A stretch of DNA of 15,794 bases from an uncultured Pseudomonadota bacterium. GTDB taxonomy: Bacteria; Pseudomonadota; Gammaproteobacteria; Burkholderiales; Thiobacillaceae. The notes under the pieces are model-generated. The model saw nothing but the letters and a program-made list of their open reading frames with translations, was not told the origin of the DNA and did not search any database. Position numbers and translations under genes: made by a program. The stretch lies in the NCBI GenBank assembly GCA_903918705.1, contig CAIXFP010000643.1, positions 1-15,794 on the forward strand, given 5' to 3'. Positions 5,755 to 13,957 of this stretch are shown here, piece by piece (the first letter of the stretch is position 1; each line of letters starts with the position of its first letter).

Positions 5755-7863
5755 ATGGCAATGAACAAGCCGCAAATCGAAGTCGGTAAAACTCTGGGCA
5801 AGCTGAGCGGCCGTCTGGGGCCGCGCGTCGCCGCGATGCTGGACCGCTGGACCACCATGGACCCCGCGCGCCTGCCCGTGCTGGGCAAGCTCCCCGCGGA
5901 ACAGCGTCTGCCGACCGTGGTCACGGCGCTGCTGGCTTCCCTGCTGATCGCCACCCTGCTGATGGTCTGGTACACGGTACAGGTGGGCCACCGCGCCCAC
6001 TATGTGGAAATCGCCACCCGATTGCAGATGCTTTCCCAGCGTTACACCAAGACCGCGCAACAGGCGGTGCTGGGCAACAACAGCGCGTTCAAGCAACTCG
6101 ACGAGAGCCAGCAGGCTTTCGCCGACGGCCTCACCACCCTGATCGACGGCGGTCCCGGCGTACCTTCCTCGCCCGGCTCGATGCAAGGGGATCTGGGCGA
6201 GTTGAAGAAGCGCTGGGAGGTCTCGCGGAAAGACATCGAGGCCCTGGTCACCCAGAAGAACACCCTGCTTTCCCTCAGCACGGCGCTGTCCGAAATCAAC
6301 CAGCGCAACACCGACCTGCTCGACCTGGCGGAACAGATCATCTCGATGCTTCCCGCCGATGCCAAGAAACAGCTCGCCTTCGCCAACCAGCAGGCACTGT
6401 GGACCCAGCGCATGGCGAAGAACGCCAACGCCTTGTTGTCCTCCGACCAGATCAACCCGGAAGTCGCCTACCAGTTGGGCCAGGACGTGCGCACCTTCCG
6501 CGAGGTGCTGCAGGGCCTCATCGACGGCAGTGGCAACATCGGCGTCGCCGCGGTGTCCGATCCCGACGCCCACGACAAACTGCTGGAACTGCGCGAGGTA
6601 TTCACCGCCTTTGAAACACAGGTCAACAACATCCTCAAGTACATGCCGCAACTGGTGGAAGCCAAGCGCTCGGCGCGGGAGCTGTTCGACGAATCGGAAA
6701 AATTGTTGACCATGACCGAGGGCATCACCCAACGTTATCAGGCGATGAGCGCCGGCATCTCTTTGTTCCTGGCCATCATTTTCGCCCTGACCGCCCTGGC
6801 CGCGCTGCTGGCCCTGGGCGTGTTGAACGTGGGCGAGGCGCGCCGCCGCGCGGAAGAAGCCGCCCAGGAAAACCAGCGCAACCAGGAAGCCATTCTGCGG
6901 TTGCTGAACGAAATGGGCGACCTGGCCGACGGCGACCTGACGGTACAGGCCACCGTGACGGAAAACATCACCGGCGCCATCGCCGACTCGGTGAACTACG
7001 CCATCGAGGAACTGCGGTTGCTGGTCCAGGGTATCAACCGCGCCTCGGAGCAGGTGACCCAGGCCGCCTCGGAAGCCCGCGTCAGTTCCGACGAACTGCT
7101 CGCCGCCGCCGAACTCCAGTCGCGCCAGATCGCGGAAACCACCGAGGCGGTGAGCCAGATGTCCGCCTCCATCGTCCAGGTGTCGCAAAACGCCGCCGAC
7201 TCCGCCCGGGTGGCCGAGCAATCCCTGGCCACCGCCAGGAAAGGCGGCGACTCGGTGCGTAACGCCATCGCCGGCATGAACTCCATCCGCAACCAGATCC
7301 AGGAAACCTCGAAGCGGATCAAGCGGCTGGGCGAATCGTCCCAGGAGATCGGCGAAATCGTGGACCTGATCTCGGACATTACCGAACAGACCAACGTCCT
7401 GGCGCTGAACGCCGCGATTCAGGCGGCGGCGGCCGGCGAAGCGGGACGCGGCTTCACGGTGGTGGCGGAAGAAGTGCAGCGCCTGGCGGAACGCTCCGCC
7501 CAGGCGACGCGGCGCATCGGCGCCATCGTCAAGACCATTCAGAGCGACACCCAGGACGCGGTGCATGCCATGGAAACCTCCACCCAGGGCGTGGTGGAGG
7601 GAACCGTGCTGTCCGACGCGGCCGGCCACTCCCTGGCGGAGATCGAGTCGGTGTCGGACGACCTCGCCCGCCTGATCCAGAGCATCTCGGATGCCACCCA
7701 GGCCCAGACCGGTACCGCCCGGCAGATCAGCGACAACATGCGGGAGATTCTCGCGGTGACCGGCCAGGCTTCCGAAGGCGCGCGCCGCAGCGCGGTGTCC
7801 ATCGGCCAGTTGTCCCTGCTGTCGGATGAACTGAAGGTTTCCGTCTCGGGCTTCAAGCTCTGA
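5755..7863 (+). CDS. pilJ: Twitching motility methyl-accepting receptor PilJ
   Basis: A 702-residue membrane chemoreceptor. A cytoplasmic N-terminal arm (1-52) precedes TM1 (about 54-74, VVTALLASLLIATLLMVWYT). The periplasmic region (about 75-330) has two PilJ-type helical modules, RLQMLSQRYTKTAQQAVLG and NQQALWTQRMAKNANALLS, with the repeated Q(R)Mxxxxx pattern. TM2 is at about 334-357, followed by a HAMP-like linker (NEMGDLADGDLTVQA) and a long signalling coiled coil. The hairpin tip at about 535-580 reads LISDITEQTNVLALNAAIQ then AGEAGRGFTVVAEEVQRLAER, the PilJ version of the MCP tip that binds PilI and PilL. The start at 5755 is chosen because GGAGGG is 8 bases away; an ATG at 5761 is the alternative. 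The N-terminal arm is longer than in Pseudomonas aeruginosa PilJ, which enters the membrane almost at once. Confidence 0.95.
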   Translation: MAMNKPQIEVGKTLGKLSGRLGPRVAAMLDRWTTMDPARLPVLGKLPAEQRLPTVVTALLASLLIATLLMVWYTVQVGHRAHYVEIATRLQMLSQRYTKTAQQAVLGNNSAFKQLDESQQAFADGLTTLIDGGPGVPSSPGSMQGDLGELKKRWEVSRKDIEALVTQKNTLLSLSTALSEINQRNTDLLDLAEQIISMLPADAKKQLAFANQQALWTQRMAKNANALLSSDQINPEVAYQLGQDVRTFREVLQGLIDGSGNIGVAAVSDPDAHDKLLELREVFTAFETQVNNILKYMPQLVEAKRSARELFDESEKLLTMTEGITQRYQAMSAGISLFLAIIFALTALAALLALGVLNVGEARRRAEEAAQENQRNQEAILRLLNEMGDLADGDLTVQATVTENITGAIADSVNYAIEELRLLVQGINRASEQVTQAASEARVSSDELLAAAELQSRQIAETTEAVSQMSASIVQVSQNAADSARVAEQSLATARKGGDSVRNAIAGMNSIRNQIQETSKRIKRLGESSQEIGEIVDLISDITEQTNVLALNAAIQAAAAGEAGRGFTVVAEEVQRLAERSAQATRRIGAIVKTIQSDTQDAVHAMETSTQGVVEGTVLSDAAGHSLAEIESVSDDLARLIQSISDATQAQTGTARQISDNMREILAVTGQASEGARRSAVSIGQLSLLSDELKVSVSGFKL

Positions 7864-7888
7864 TCACCTATACACGGGAGTGCGCGGC

Positions 7889-10800
7889 ATGAGCATGGAG
7901 ATGGAGTTCGACCTGGGGTCGCTCACCTGGGTCAAGCCGGAACTGGACAACGCGCTCCAGGCCGCGAAAAAGGCTCTGGCCGACTGGAACGGTAGCGACG
8001 CCATGCCCCTCAAGAGCGCGGCGGCCCATCTGCACCAGGTCTACGGCGCCCTGCAGATCGTCGACCTGCGCGGCCTCTCCCTGCTTTCGACGGAAACCGA
8101 GCGTCTCCTTTCGGACATGGCGGACAAGGCCGACCTACGCGTGGCCGGGGCCATGGAAACGGTACAAAGCGCCATGGCCGCCATCCAGTCCTACCTCGAT
8201 GGCCTGATGGGCGGCGCCCCTCACATCGAGATGAAGCTCGCGCCGATCTACCAGGAAGTCATTCAGCGCAGAGGTGGCGAGGCGCCGGCGCCCAGTGAAT
8301 TGTTCTACCCGGACACCGAACAGCGCGCTCCCCGCGGTGGCCCGGAATTGCCCATGGACGACGAAGCCCGTTCCCGCGCCCTACGCAAGGCGCGCTCTCA
8401 GTACCAGAAGGGATTGCTGCAATTCCTGCAAAACCGTGAGCCGGTCGCAGGCCTGATGCAGATGGATCAGGCCGTGCACTCGGTGGAGATGCTGGCGCCC
8501 GGCCCGGCCCAGTACACTTTCTGGTGGACGGCCGCCGGACTCATGGAATCACTGCGGCGGCAGGGCGCCCCCAGCGACTTCTGGCTCAAGCGCCTGTGCG
8601 GCCGCATCGACCTGCAGATGCGCCGACTCATGGAAGGCTCGCGCCAGTTGGCCGAACGCCTGTTCCGCGACGTGCTCTACTACGTCGCCCAGGACGCCTC
8701 CCCCAGCGGCCGTGCCGCGGAAGCGCGTGAACTGTTCCAGTTGGCAAGGTATCTACCGCCCCCGGTCGGCAACGACATCGCGGCGGCGCATCTGCCCCAT
8801 CTGGTCGCCCTGCGGGACAGCCTGGCCAGCGCCAAGGATCACTGGATGCGCTACTGCGCCGGTCGCGCGGAAAGCCTGGAACCGTTCCAGAACGCGGCTC
8901 AGACGGTGTTCGAAAGCGCCACCCGGCTGCCCAACGGGGCCCTGCAATCCCTGGCACGCATCATTCAGGCGGTGGCCAAGCGCCTGCCCGGAGCCGCCGA
9001 CGCCACCCAGAATGAAGCCCTGCAACTGGAAATGGCCACCGGTCTGCTCCTGGCGCAGAACGCCAGCGACCATTTCGAGCGACTGGGCCCCGAGTTCCAG
9101 CGCCAGAGCGATGCTCAGGCCATGCGCCTGCAGGCCGCCATCGACCCGAGTTTCGATACCTCGCGCATCCCACGGGTGGACCTGCTCGACGAGTTCTCCC
9201 ACGCGGCCCAGGAGAAACTGGTCCTCGCCCAGGTCACCCAGGAAATCCAGGCCAACCTCAACCAGGCCGAGGACATCCTCGACAAGTTCTTCCGCGATTC
9301 GAGCCAGCGCGGTAGCCTGCCCATGGTGCCGACCCTGATGAAGCAGATCGTCGGCGCCCTCAACATCCTGCAGTTGGACGTAGCCGCCGATCTGGTCAAG
9401 GAAGCCACCCGCCGGGTCGCCTACTTCGCCGAGAACGATGCCCAAATCGCCTCCGAGGATCTCGATTGGGTCGCCGAGGCGCTGTCCTACCTCGGCCTCT
9501 ACATGGAAGCCCTGCGCTATGGCCGTGACGACAGCAAGGCCCTGAAGTCCCTGCTCAACCGGCCCATGGCCAGCGGCCCGCGCGAAGCCACGGTGGAAAC
9601 CGCGTTGCGCGGCGAAGCCGAACTGCTGCGAGAATCGGTGCAGAAATGGGCGGAACAGGACGCCCAGCCCCAGGATCTCGCCGCGCTCAAGGCCGGCCTC
9701 ACCCAACTCGCGCGGGATGCCGACCTGGTGGACGACAGCGCCCTGCGTGGCAAGGCCGCTGCCGCCGTGCAGGCTCTGGAAACAGCCACCAACGTGGAAC
9801 AGGTGCGCCAGGCGGTGGAAAAGATCGCTCCCGCCGCGCCCACTCCCGCACCCAGCGGCGACGCGGTACGGTTGGCCGCCGCCTCCGACGAGGCCATCGA
9901 CCAGGACATCCTGTTCACCTACATCGAGGAAGCCCAGGATGTCCTCGGCAGCATCGCCGTGCAGTTGTCACGACTGCACGTCAGCAGCTACGACAAGGAT
10001 GCCTTCACCACGATAAGGCGCGGTTTCCATACCCTCAAGGGCAGTGGCCGCATGGTCGGACTCACCGATTTGGCGGAACTGGCATGGGAAGTGGAACAGA
10101 CCCTCAACGTCTGGTTGCGCGACGAACGCGCGCCCAGCGGGGAAATGCTGGACTTCATCGAAGATACCGCGAACGCCTTCCAGGTCTGGATCATGGAACT
10201 GGAGGACCAGGGCCAGGCCCGCGTCGAGGCCGAACATCTGGTCCAGATCGCGCGCCGCCTGCGCGACCAGGGCGGCAGCGCGGAGGCGCCGCCCCCAAAG
10301 CCTGAAGCCGGCGTCCGGGCGGACATCGCCGCGGCTGCCGGCGCAGCCGTTGCCAGCCCGGCCGTCGTCCCGGTGGACGACACGGTCCGCGTCGGCCACC
10401 ACGTTCTGCCCACCGAACTGTTCCGCATCTTCATCGGCGAGGCGGGCCAGCGGCTCGCCGACATGGGCGCCAGCCTGGGCAAGCTGGGTGACCCTATGCA
10501 TCAGGGGGCCTGGGAAACCTTCATCCGTTCGTCCCACACACTGGCCGGCATCGCCCGCACCACCGGTTTCACCCCTCTGGCCGAAGCCGCCCACGCGGTG
10601 GAGATCTGGGGCGGCGAATGGCCGGACAAGGTCCAGCCTCTTTCCGCCACCGCCACCGCCACCCTGGAATCGGTCATCGGCCACCTCGGTGCCGCCATAC
10701 AGGGCATCCAGCAATACCGCTTTCCCGAGCCCATGCCCATCGTCGCGGAACGCCTTGCCGGTTTGGTCCCCGCCGCGCCGGTCGTGTCGCAACCCGAGGT

Positions 10801-13189
10801 GGCGATGGAGGAACCCGAAGTGGCCGTGGTTCCCGCCGCGCCGGCCGGCGAGCCGCCGGCAAGCATCGCGGAGACCGCGCCGCCCCAGACCCCGCCGCTC
10901 GCCGCGGCGGCCAGACCCGGCGCGGTCCAGCGCGTCGCACGGGATGACCTGGACAGCCAGCTCCTGCCGATTTTCCTGGAAGAAGCGAGCGGCCTCCTGC
11001 CGCAAATCGGCAGCGCCTTGCGGACCTGGCGTTCCGCGCCCGGCGATGGCCAGCCCCAGGATGCCCTCAAGCGCGCCCTGCACACCCTGAAAGGCTCGGC
11101 CCGCATGGCCGGAGCCATGACTCTGGGCGAGGATGTTCACGCCCTGGAAAGCGAAATCATCGAGTTGGGCAATGCGCCCGCCGGCGAGTCTCTTCTCGAC
11201 CGTCTCGAATCGGCCTATGACCATATCGCGGACCGGGTCGAGCACTACAAGGGTGGTTCCGCGCCGGTCGTGGTGGAACCCCAGGTGCCGCGGGACGCCC
11301 CGACGACACCCCCGCTGCCGGCCGCGTCGGCGCCCGCGCCGGCAGCGGCCGCGCGGCAAGATCCGGAAGCCGCCGAGCGCATGGAAGACGCATTGCGCCT
11401 GCGCCAGACCCTGCGCCAGAAATCCGACGTCCTGGACACCCTGCTCAACGAAGCCGGCGAAATTTCCATCTCCCGCGCCCGCATCGAAAACGTGCTGACC
11501 GGCTACAAGCAGAGCGCCCAGGAACTCTCGGCCAACGTCGAGCGCCTGCGCACCCAGTTGCGCGAAATGGAAATCCAGGCGGAGACCCAGATGCGTTCCC
11601 GGCTTTCGCAGATGGACGAATCCCAGTTCGACCCACTGGAATTCGACCGCTTCTCGCGTCTGCAGGAACTCACCCGCCTGCTGGCGGAAAGCGTGAACGA
11701 CGTGTCCACGGTGCAGGAGAACCTGTTCTCCGGCCTGACCGAGGCGGAAGGCGCCCTGGTGCAGCAATCCCGCATGACCCGCAACCTGCAGCAGGAACTC
11801 ATGCATATCCGCATGGTGCCCATGAGCAACCTGGCCGAGCGCCTGCACCGGGTCGCCCGCCAGGCTGCCAGGGACACCCACCGCCGCGCGCATCTGGAGA
11901 TCGACGGCGGCCAGACGGAAATCGACCGCACCATCCTGGACAAGATCGCGGCGCCCCTGGAGCATCTGGTGCGTAACGCCGTGGCCCACGGCATCGAGGA
12001 TCCCCGCCGCCGGGCTGCCGCCGGCAAGCCGGAAGTCGGCGAGGTACGTCTTAGCGCGCAGCAGGTGGGCAACGAAATCGTCCTCACCCTGTCCGACGAC
12101 GGCAGTGGCGTCGATCACACTGCGGTGCGCGCCCGCGCCGTGGCACTGGGCTTGTTGCCGGCCGACGCCGATCCGGGCAAGGAGCAACTGGAAGCCCTGC
12201 TGTTCCGCTCCGGCTTCACGACCGCCGAGGAAGTGACCGAACTGGCCGGGCGCGGTGTCGGCCTCGACGTGGTGCGTAGCGAAATCGCCGGCATCGGCGG
12301 GCGCGTCCACCTGGAAACCGATGCGGGCAGCGGCACCCGCTTCACCATCCACCTGCCCCTCACCCTGGCGGTGGCCCAGGTGGTGCTGACCCGGGCCGGC
12401 GGCGTCACCTACGCGCTGCCGGCCAACCTGATCGCCCTGGTGCGGGAAGTCCGCGCCGAGCAGATGGCCGCCCTGCACGACACCGGCTACATCATGCTGG
12501 GCGACGAAACCTTTCCGCTGCGCACCCTGGCGGAATTGGTGGGGCGGACCGCCCAGGCCCCGGAAGGACGCTACCGCACCCTGCTGTTGCTGCGCTCCGG
12601 CGAACAGCGCCTGGCGGTCCGCGTCGATGGCCTGGAAGGCAACTTCGAAGCCGTGGTGAAGAACATTGGCCCGCAACTGGCGCGTATCGCTGGCATCAGC
12701 GGGGCCACCGTACTCGGCGATGGCCGCGTTGCCCTGATCATCAACCCGTTCCAGTTGGCGGAGCGGGCGCCGCGCGTCCAGGTGGAGGCCGAGGTGGAGG
12801 AAGGCATCCAGGCGCCGCTCATCCTGGTGGTGGACGACTCCCTCACGGTACGCAAGATCACCACCCGTTTCCTGCAGCGCGAAGGCTTCCGAGTGGCCAC
12901 CGCCCGCGATGGCGTCGAAGCCCTGGAAGCCCTGGAAGACGAACTGCCCGCCGTGATGCTGCTGGATATCGAAATGCCGCGCATGGATGGCTTCGAAGTG
13001 GCGCGCCACGTGCGCGCCAGCGCCCTGACCCGCAAGCTGCCGATCATCATGATCACCTCGCGCACAGCGGATAAACATCGCAGCCATGCCGACGATCTCG
13101 GCGTCGATGCCTACATGGGCAAACCGTATCAGGAAGAGGAACTGCTCGAAGAGATCAACCGCCTGGCCGGCCTGGCCGTGGCGGCATGA
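7889..13189 (+). CDS. pilL: Pil-type hybrid chemosensory histidine kinase (PilL/ChpA)
   Basis: A 1766-residue CheA hybrid. In order: a FimL-like N-terminal part with a degenerate Hpt (about 30-120); a helical middle; a second degenerate Hpt-like segment (about 430-540); three phosphotransfer domains with H714 (HTLKGSGRMVG), H883 (HTLAGIARTTG) and H1065 (HTLKGSARMAG), joined by Ala/Pro-rich linkers; a coiled-coil/dimer region (about 1155-1305); an ATPase (about 1310-1490) with N1363 in HLVRNAVAHGIE, DDGSGV, LFRSGFTT, GRGVGLDVV and GSGTRF; a CheW-like domain (about 1492-1627); and a receiver with D1693 (MLLDIEMPRMDGF) and K1745. It autophosphorylates and feeds PilG/PilH. Pseudomonas aeruginosa ChpA is larger (about 2470) with more phosphosites. 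The ATG at 7889 has GGGAG 8 bases upstream; a GTG at 7880 overlaps that site and is less likely. Confidence 0.95.
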   Translation: MSMEMEFDLGSLTWVKPELDNALQAAKKALADWNGSDAMPLKSAAAHLHQVYGALQIVDLRGLSLLSTETERLLSDMADKADLRVAGAMETVQSAMAAIQSYLDGLMGGAPHIEMKLAPIYQEVIQRRGGEAPAPSELFYPDTEQRAPRGGPELPMDDEARSRALRKARSQYQKGLLQFLQNREPVAGLMQMDQAVHSVEMLAPGPAQYTFWWTAAGLMESLRRQGAPSDFWLKRLCGRIDLQMRRLMEGSRQLAERLFRDVLYYVAQDASPSGRAAEARELFQLARYLPPPVGNDIAAAHLPHLVALRDSLASAKDHWMRYCAGRAESLEPFQNAAQTVFESATRLPNGALQSLARIIQAVAKRLPGAADATQNEALQLEMATGLLLAQNASDHFERLGPEFQRQSDAQAMRLQAAIDPSFDTSRIPRVDLLDEFSHAAQEKLVLAQVTQEIQANLNQAEDILDKFFRDSSQRGSLPMVPTLMKQIVGALNILQLDVAADLVKEATRRVAYFAENDAQIASEDLDWVAEALSYLGLYMEALRYGRDDSKALKSLLNRPMASGPREATVETALRGEAELLRESVQKWAEQDAQPQDLAALKAGLTQLARDADLVDDSALRGKAAAAVQALETATNVEQVRQAVEKIAPAAPTPAPSGDAVRLAAASDEAIDQDILFTYIEEAQDVLGSIAVQLSRLHVSSYDKDAFTTIRRGFHTLKGSGRMVGLTDLAELAWEVEQTLNVWLRDERAPSGEMLDFIEDTANAFQVWIMELEDQGQARVEAEHLVQIARRLRDQGGSAEAPPPKPEAGVRADIAAAAGAAVASPAVVPVDDTVRVGHHVLPTELFRIFIGEAGQRLADMGASLGKLGDPMHQGAWETFIRSSHTLAGIARTTGFTPLAEAAHAVEIWGGEWPDKVQPLSATATATLESVIGHLGAAIQGIQQYRFPEPMPIVAERLAGLVPAAPVVSQPEVAMEEPEVAVVPAAPAGEPPASIAETAPPQTPPLAAAARPGAVQRVARDDLDSQLLPIFLEEASGLLPQIGSALRTWRSAPGDGQPQDALKRALHTLKGSARMAGAMTLGEDVHALESEIIELGNAPAGESLLDRLESAYDHIADRVEHYKGGSAPVVVEPQVPRDAPTTPPLPAASAPAPAAAARQDPEAAERMEDALRLRQTLRQKSDVLDTLLNEAGEISISRARIENVLTGYKQSAQELSANVERLRTQLREMEIQAETQMRSRLSQMDESQFDPLEFDRFSRLQELTRLLAESVNDVSTVQENLFSGLTEAEGALVQQSRMTRNLQQELMHIRMVPMSNLAERLHRVARQAARDTHRRAHLEIDGGQTEIDRTILDKIAAPLEHLVRNAVAHGIEDPRRRAAAGKPEVGEVRLSAQQVGNEIVLTLSDDGSGVDHTAVRARAVALGLLPADADPGKEQLEALLFRSGFTTAEEVTELAGRGVGLDVVRSEIAGIGGRVHLETDAGSGTRFTIHLPLTLAVAQVVLTRAGGVTYALPANLIALVREVRAEQMAALHDTGYIMLGDETFPLRTLAELVGRTAQAPEGRYRTLLLLRSGEQRLAVRVDGLEGNFEAVVKNIGPQLARIAGISGATVLGDGRVALIINPFQLAERAPRVQVEAEVEEGIQAPLILVVDDSLTVRKITTRFLQREGFRVATARDGVEALEALEDELPAVMLLDIEMPRMDGFEVARHVRASALTRKLPIIMITSRTADKHRSHADDLGVDAYMGKPYQEEELLEEINRLAGLAVAA

Positions 13190-13223
13190 AGTTTCAGCAC
13201 CGGCTAACGAACGGAAGAACATC

Positions 13224-13877
13224 ATGAACAAGCAGCGCAACATCACCCTGGCCCTGGCGCTCAGCCTGACGGCCGTCACCACGCTGGCCGCCCCGGTGAA
13301 GGAAAACACATCGCCCATCCCGGCGTCGGAATACGAAGCCCGCATCCAGCAGGCCATGGCCGATCCCAAGACCCACGCCGCCGGCAAGCGGGCGGCGTTC
13401 CTGTGTGTCTACTGCCACGGCGAGGACGGCAGCAGCGTCCAGGAGAACATCCCCAACCTGGCCGGCCAGAACCCGGTCTATCTCCTGACCCAGATTCAGA
13501 AATTCGGCGACGGCCGGCGCAAGGACGAGTTCATGTCCGGGCTGATCAAGGCCCTGAGCAATGAGGACCGGGTCAACATGGCGGTCTACTTCGCCAGCAT
13601 GCGGCCCAACACGCCGGGCTCGAAAGATGCCGGCCTGATCGAAAGGGGCAGGAAACGGTTCCAGACCACCTGCATCGGCTGCCACGGCCCCAAGGCCGCC
13701 GGCAACAAGGCCGTGGCTCGACTGGCCGGGCAGCGGGTCTCCTACCTGACGCTGGCCCTCAACAACTACCGCGACGCGAGGAGCCCGCGCACCGATCCGG
13801 TGATGACCCTGGTGGCCCGCAAGCTGGACGCCGCCGACATCCCCGCCGTCACCGCCTATCTCTCGACGCTCAGGTAG
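13224..13877 (+). CDS. Secreted dihaem cytochrome c (c4-like)
   Basis: A 217-residue periplasmic electron-transfer protein. It has a signal peptide at 1-22 (NKQRNITLALALSLTAV, then TTLAA) and two class-I haem domains in tandem. The first haem site is C61-VY-C64-H65, the second C150-IG-C153-H154. Candidate axial methionines are M104 (EFMSGLIKAL) and M194 (DPVMTLVARKL). The two-domain layout and length match the cytochrome c4 family. c4 proteins shuttle electrons between the bc1 complex and terminal oxidases or other reductases. The gene starts 34 bases after the pilL stop with GGAAG at 13213-13217, and a terminator follows, so it is probably the last gene of the pil transcript. No oxidase gene is nearby, so the partner is unknown. 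Confidence 0.9.
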   Translation: MNKQRNITLALALSLTAVTTLAAPVKENTSPIPASEYEARIQQAMADPKTHAAGKRAAFLCVYCHGEDGSSVQENIPNLAGQNPVYLLTQIQKFGDGRRKDEFMSGLIKALSNEDRVNMAVYFASMRPNTPGSKDAGLIERGRKRFQTTCIGCHGPKAAGNKAVARLAGQRVSYLTLALNNYRDARSPRTDPVMTLVARKLDAADIPAVTAYLSTLR

Positions 13878-13879
13878 GA

Positions 13880-13926
13880 ACGGCCTCCGCCCGCGATGCC
13901 GTGGGAGCGGCCTCCCGCCGCGCCGC
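13880..13926. repeat. REP-like GC-rich imperfect repeat
   Basis: Between the cytochrome stop and the terminator are two related units, CGGCCTCCGCCCGCGATGCC (13881-13900) and GAGCGGCCTCCCGCCGCGCC (13905-13924). The second has the GGGAGCGGCCTCC...CGCCGCG layout I recognise from short dispersed extragenic palindromes in GC-rich proteobacteria, and contains an imperfect inverted pairing (GGGAG with CTCCC). The dispersed status cannot be tested within this window. Confidence 0.4.
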
Positions 13927-13931
13927 ATCAG

Positions 13932-13957
13932 GCCGCCCGTCACCGGGCGGCTTTTTT
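13932..13957 (+). terminator. Rho-independent terminator of the pil-cytochrome operon
   Basis: GCCGCCCG (13932-13939), loop TCAC and CGGGCGGC (13944-13951) form a perfect 8-bp GC stem followed by six T residues (13952-13957). It lies 54 bases after the cytochrome stop. The same bases encode the C-terminus of the convergent dedA gene: the T-tract read on the other strand is two AAA lysine codons and the right arm encodes Ala-Ala-Arg. No T-run follows the hairpin on the minus strand, so it works for the plus strand only. Confidence 0.85.

Noticed and set aside
5512..7629. 705-codon minus-strand open frame opposite pilI and pilJ
   Set aside because: Shadow of pilJ; PilJ motifs and transmembrane segments are on the plus strand, and this frame has none.
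9968..13387. 1139-codon minus-strand open frame opposite pilL and the cytochrome gene
   Set aside because: Composition is biased to Gln, His, Gly, Ala and Arg, no domain is recognisable, and every catalytic motif of CheA is on the other strand. Its length is explained by high GC.
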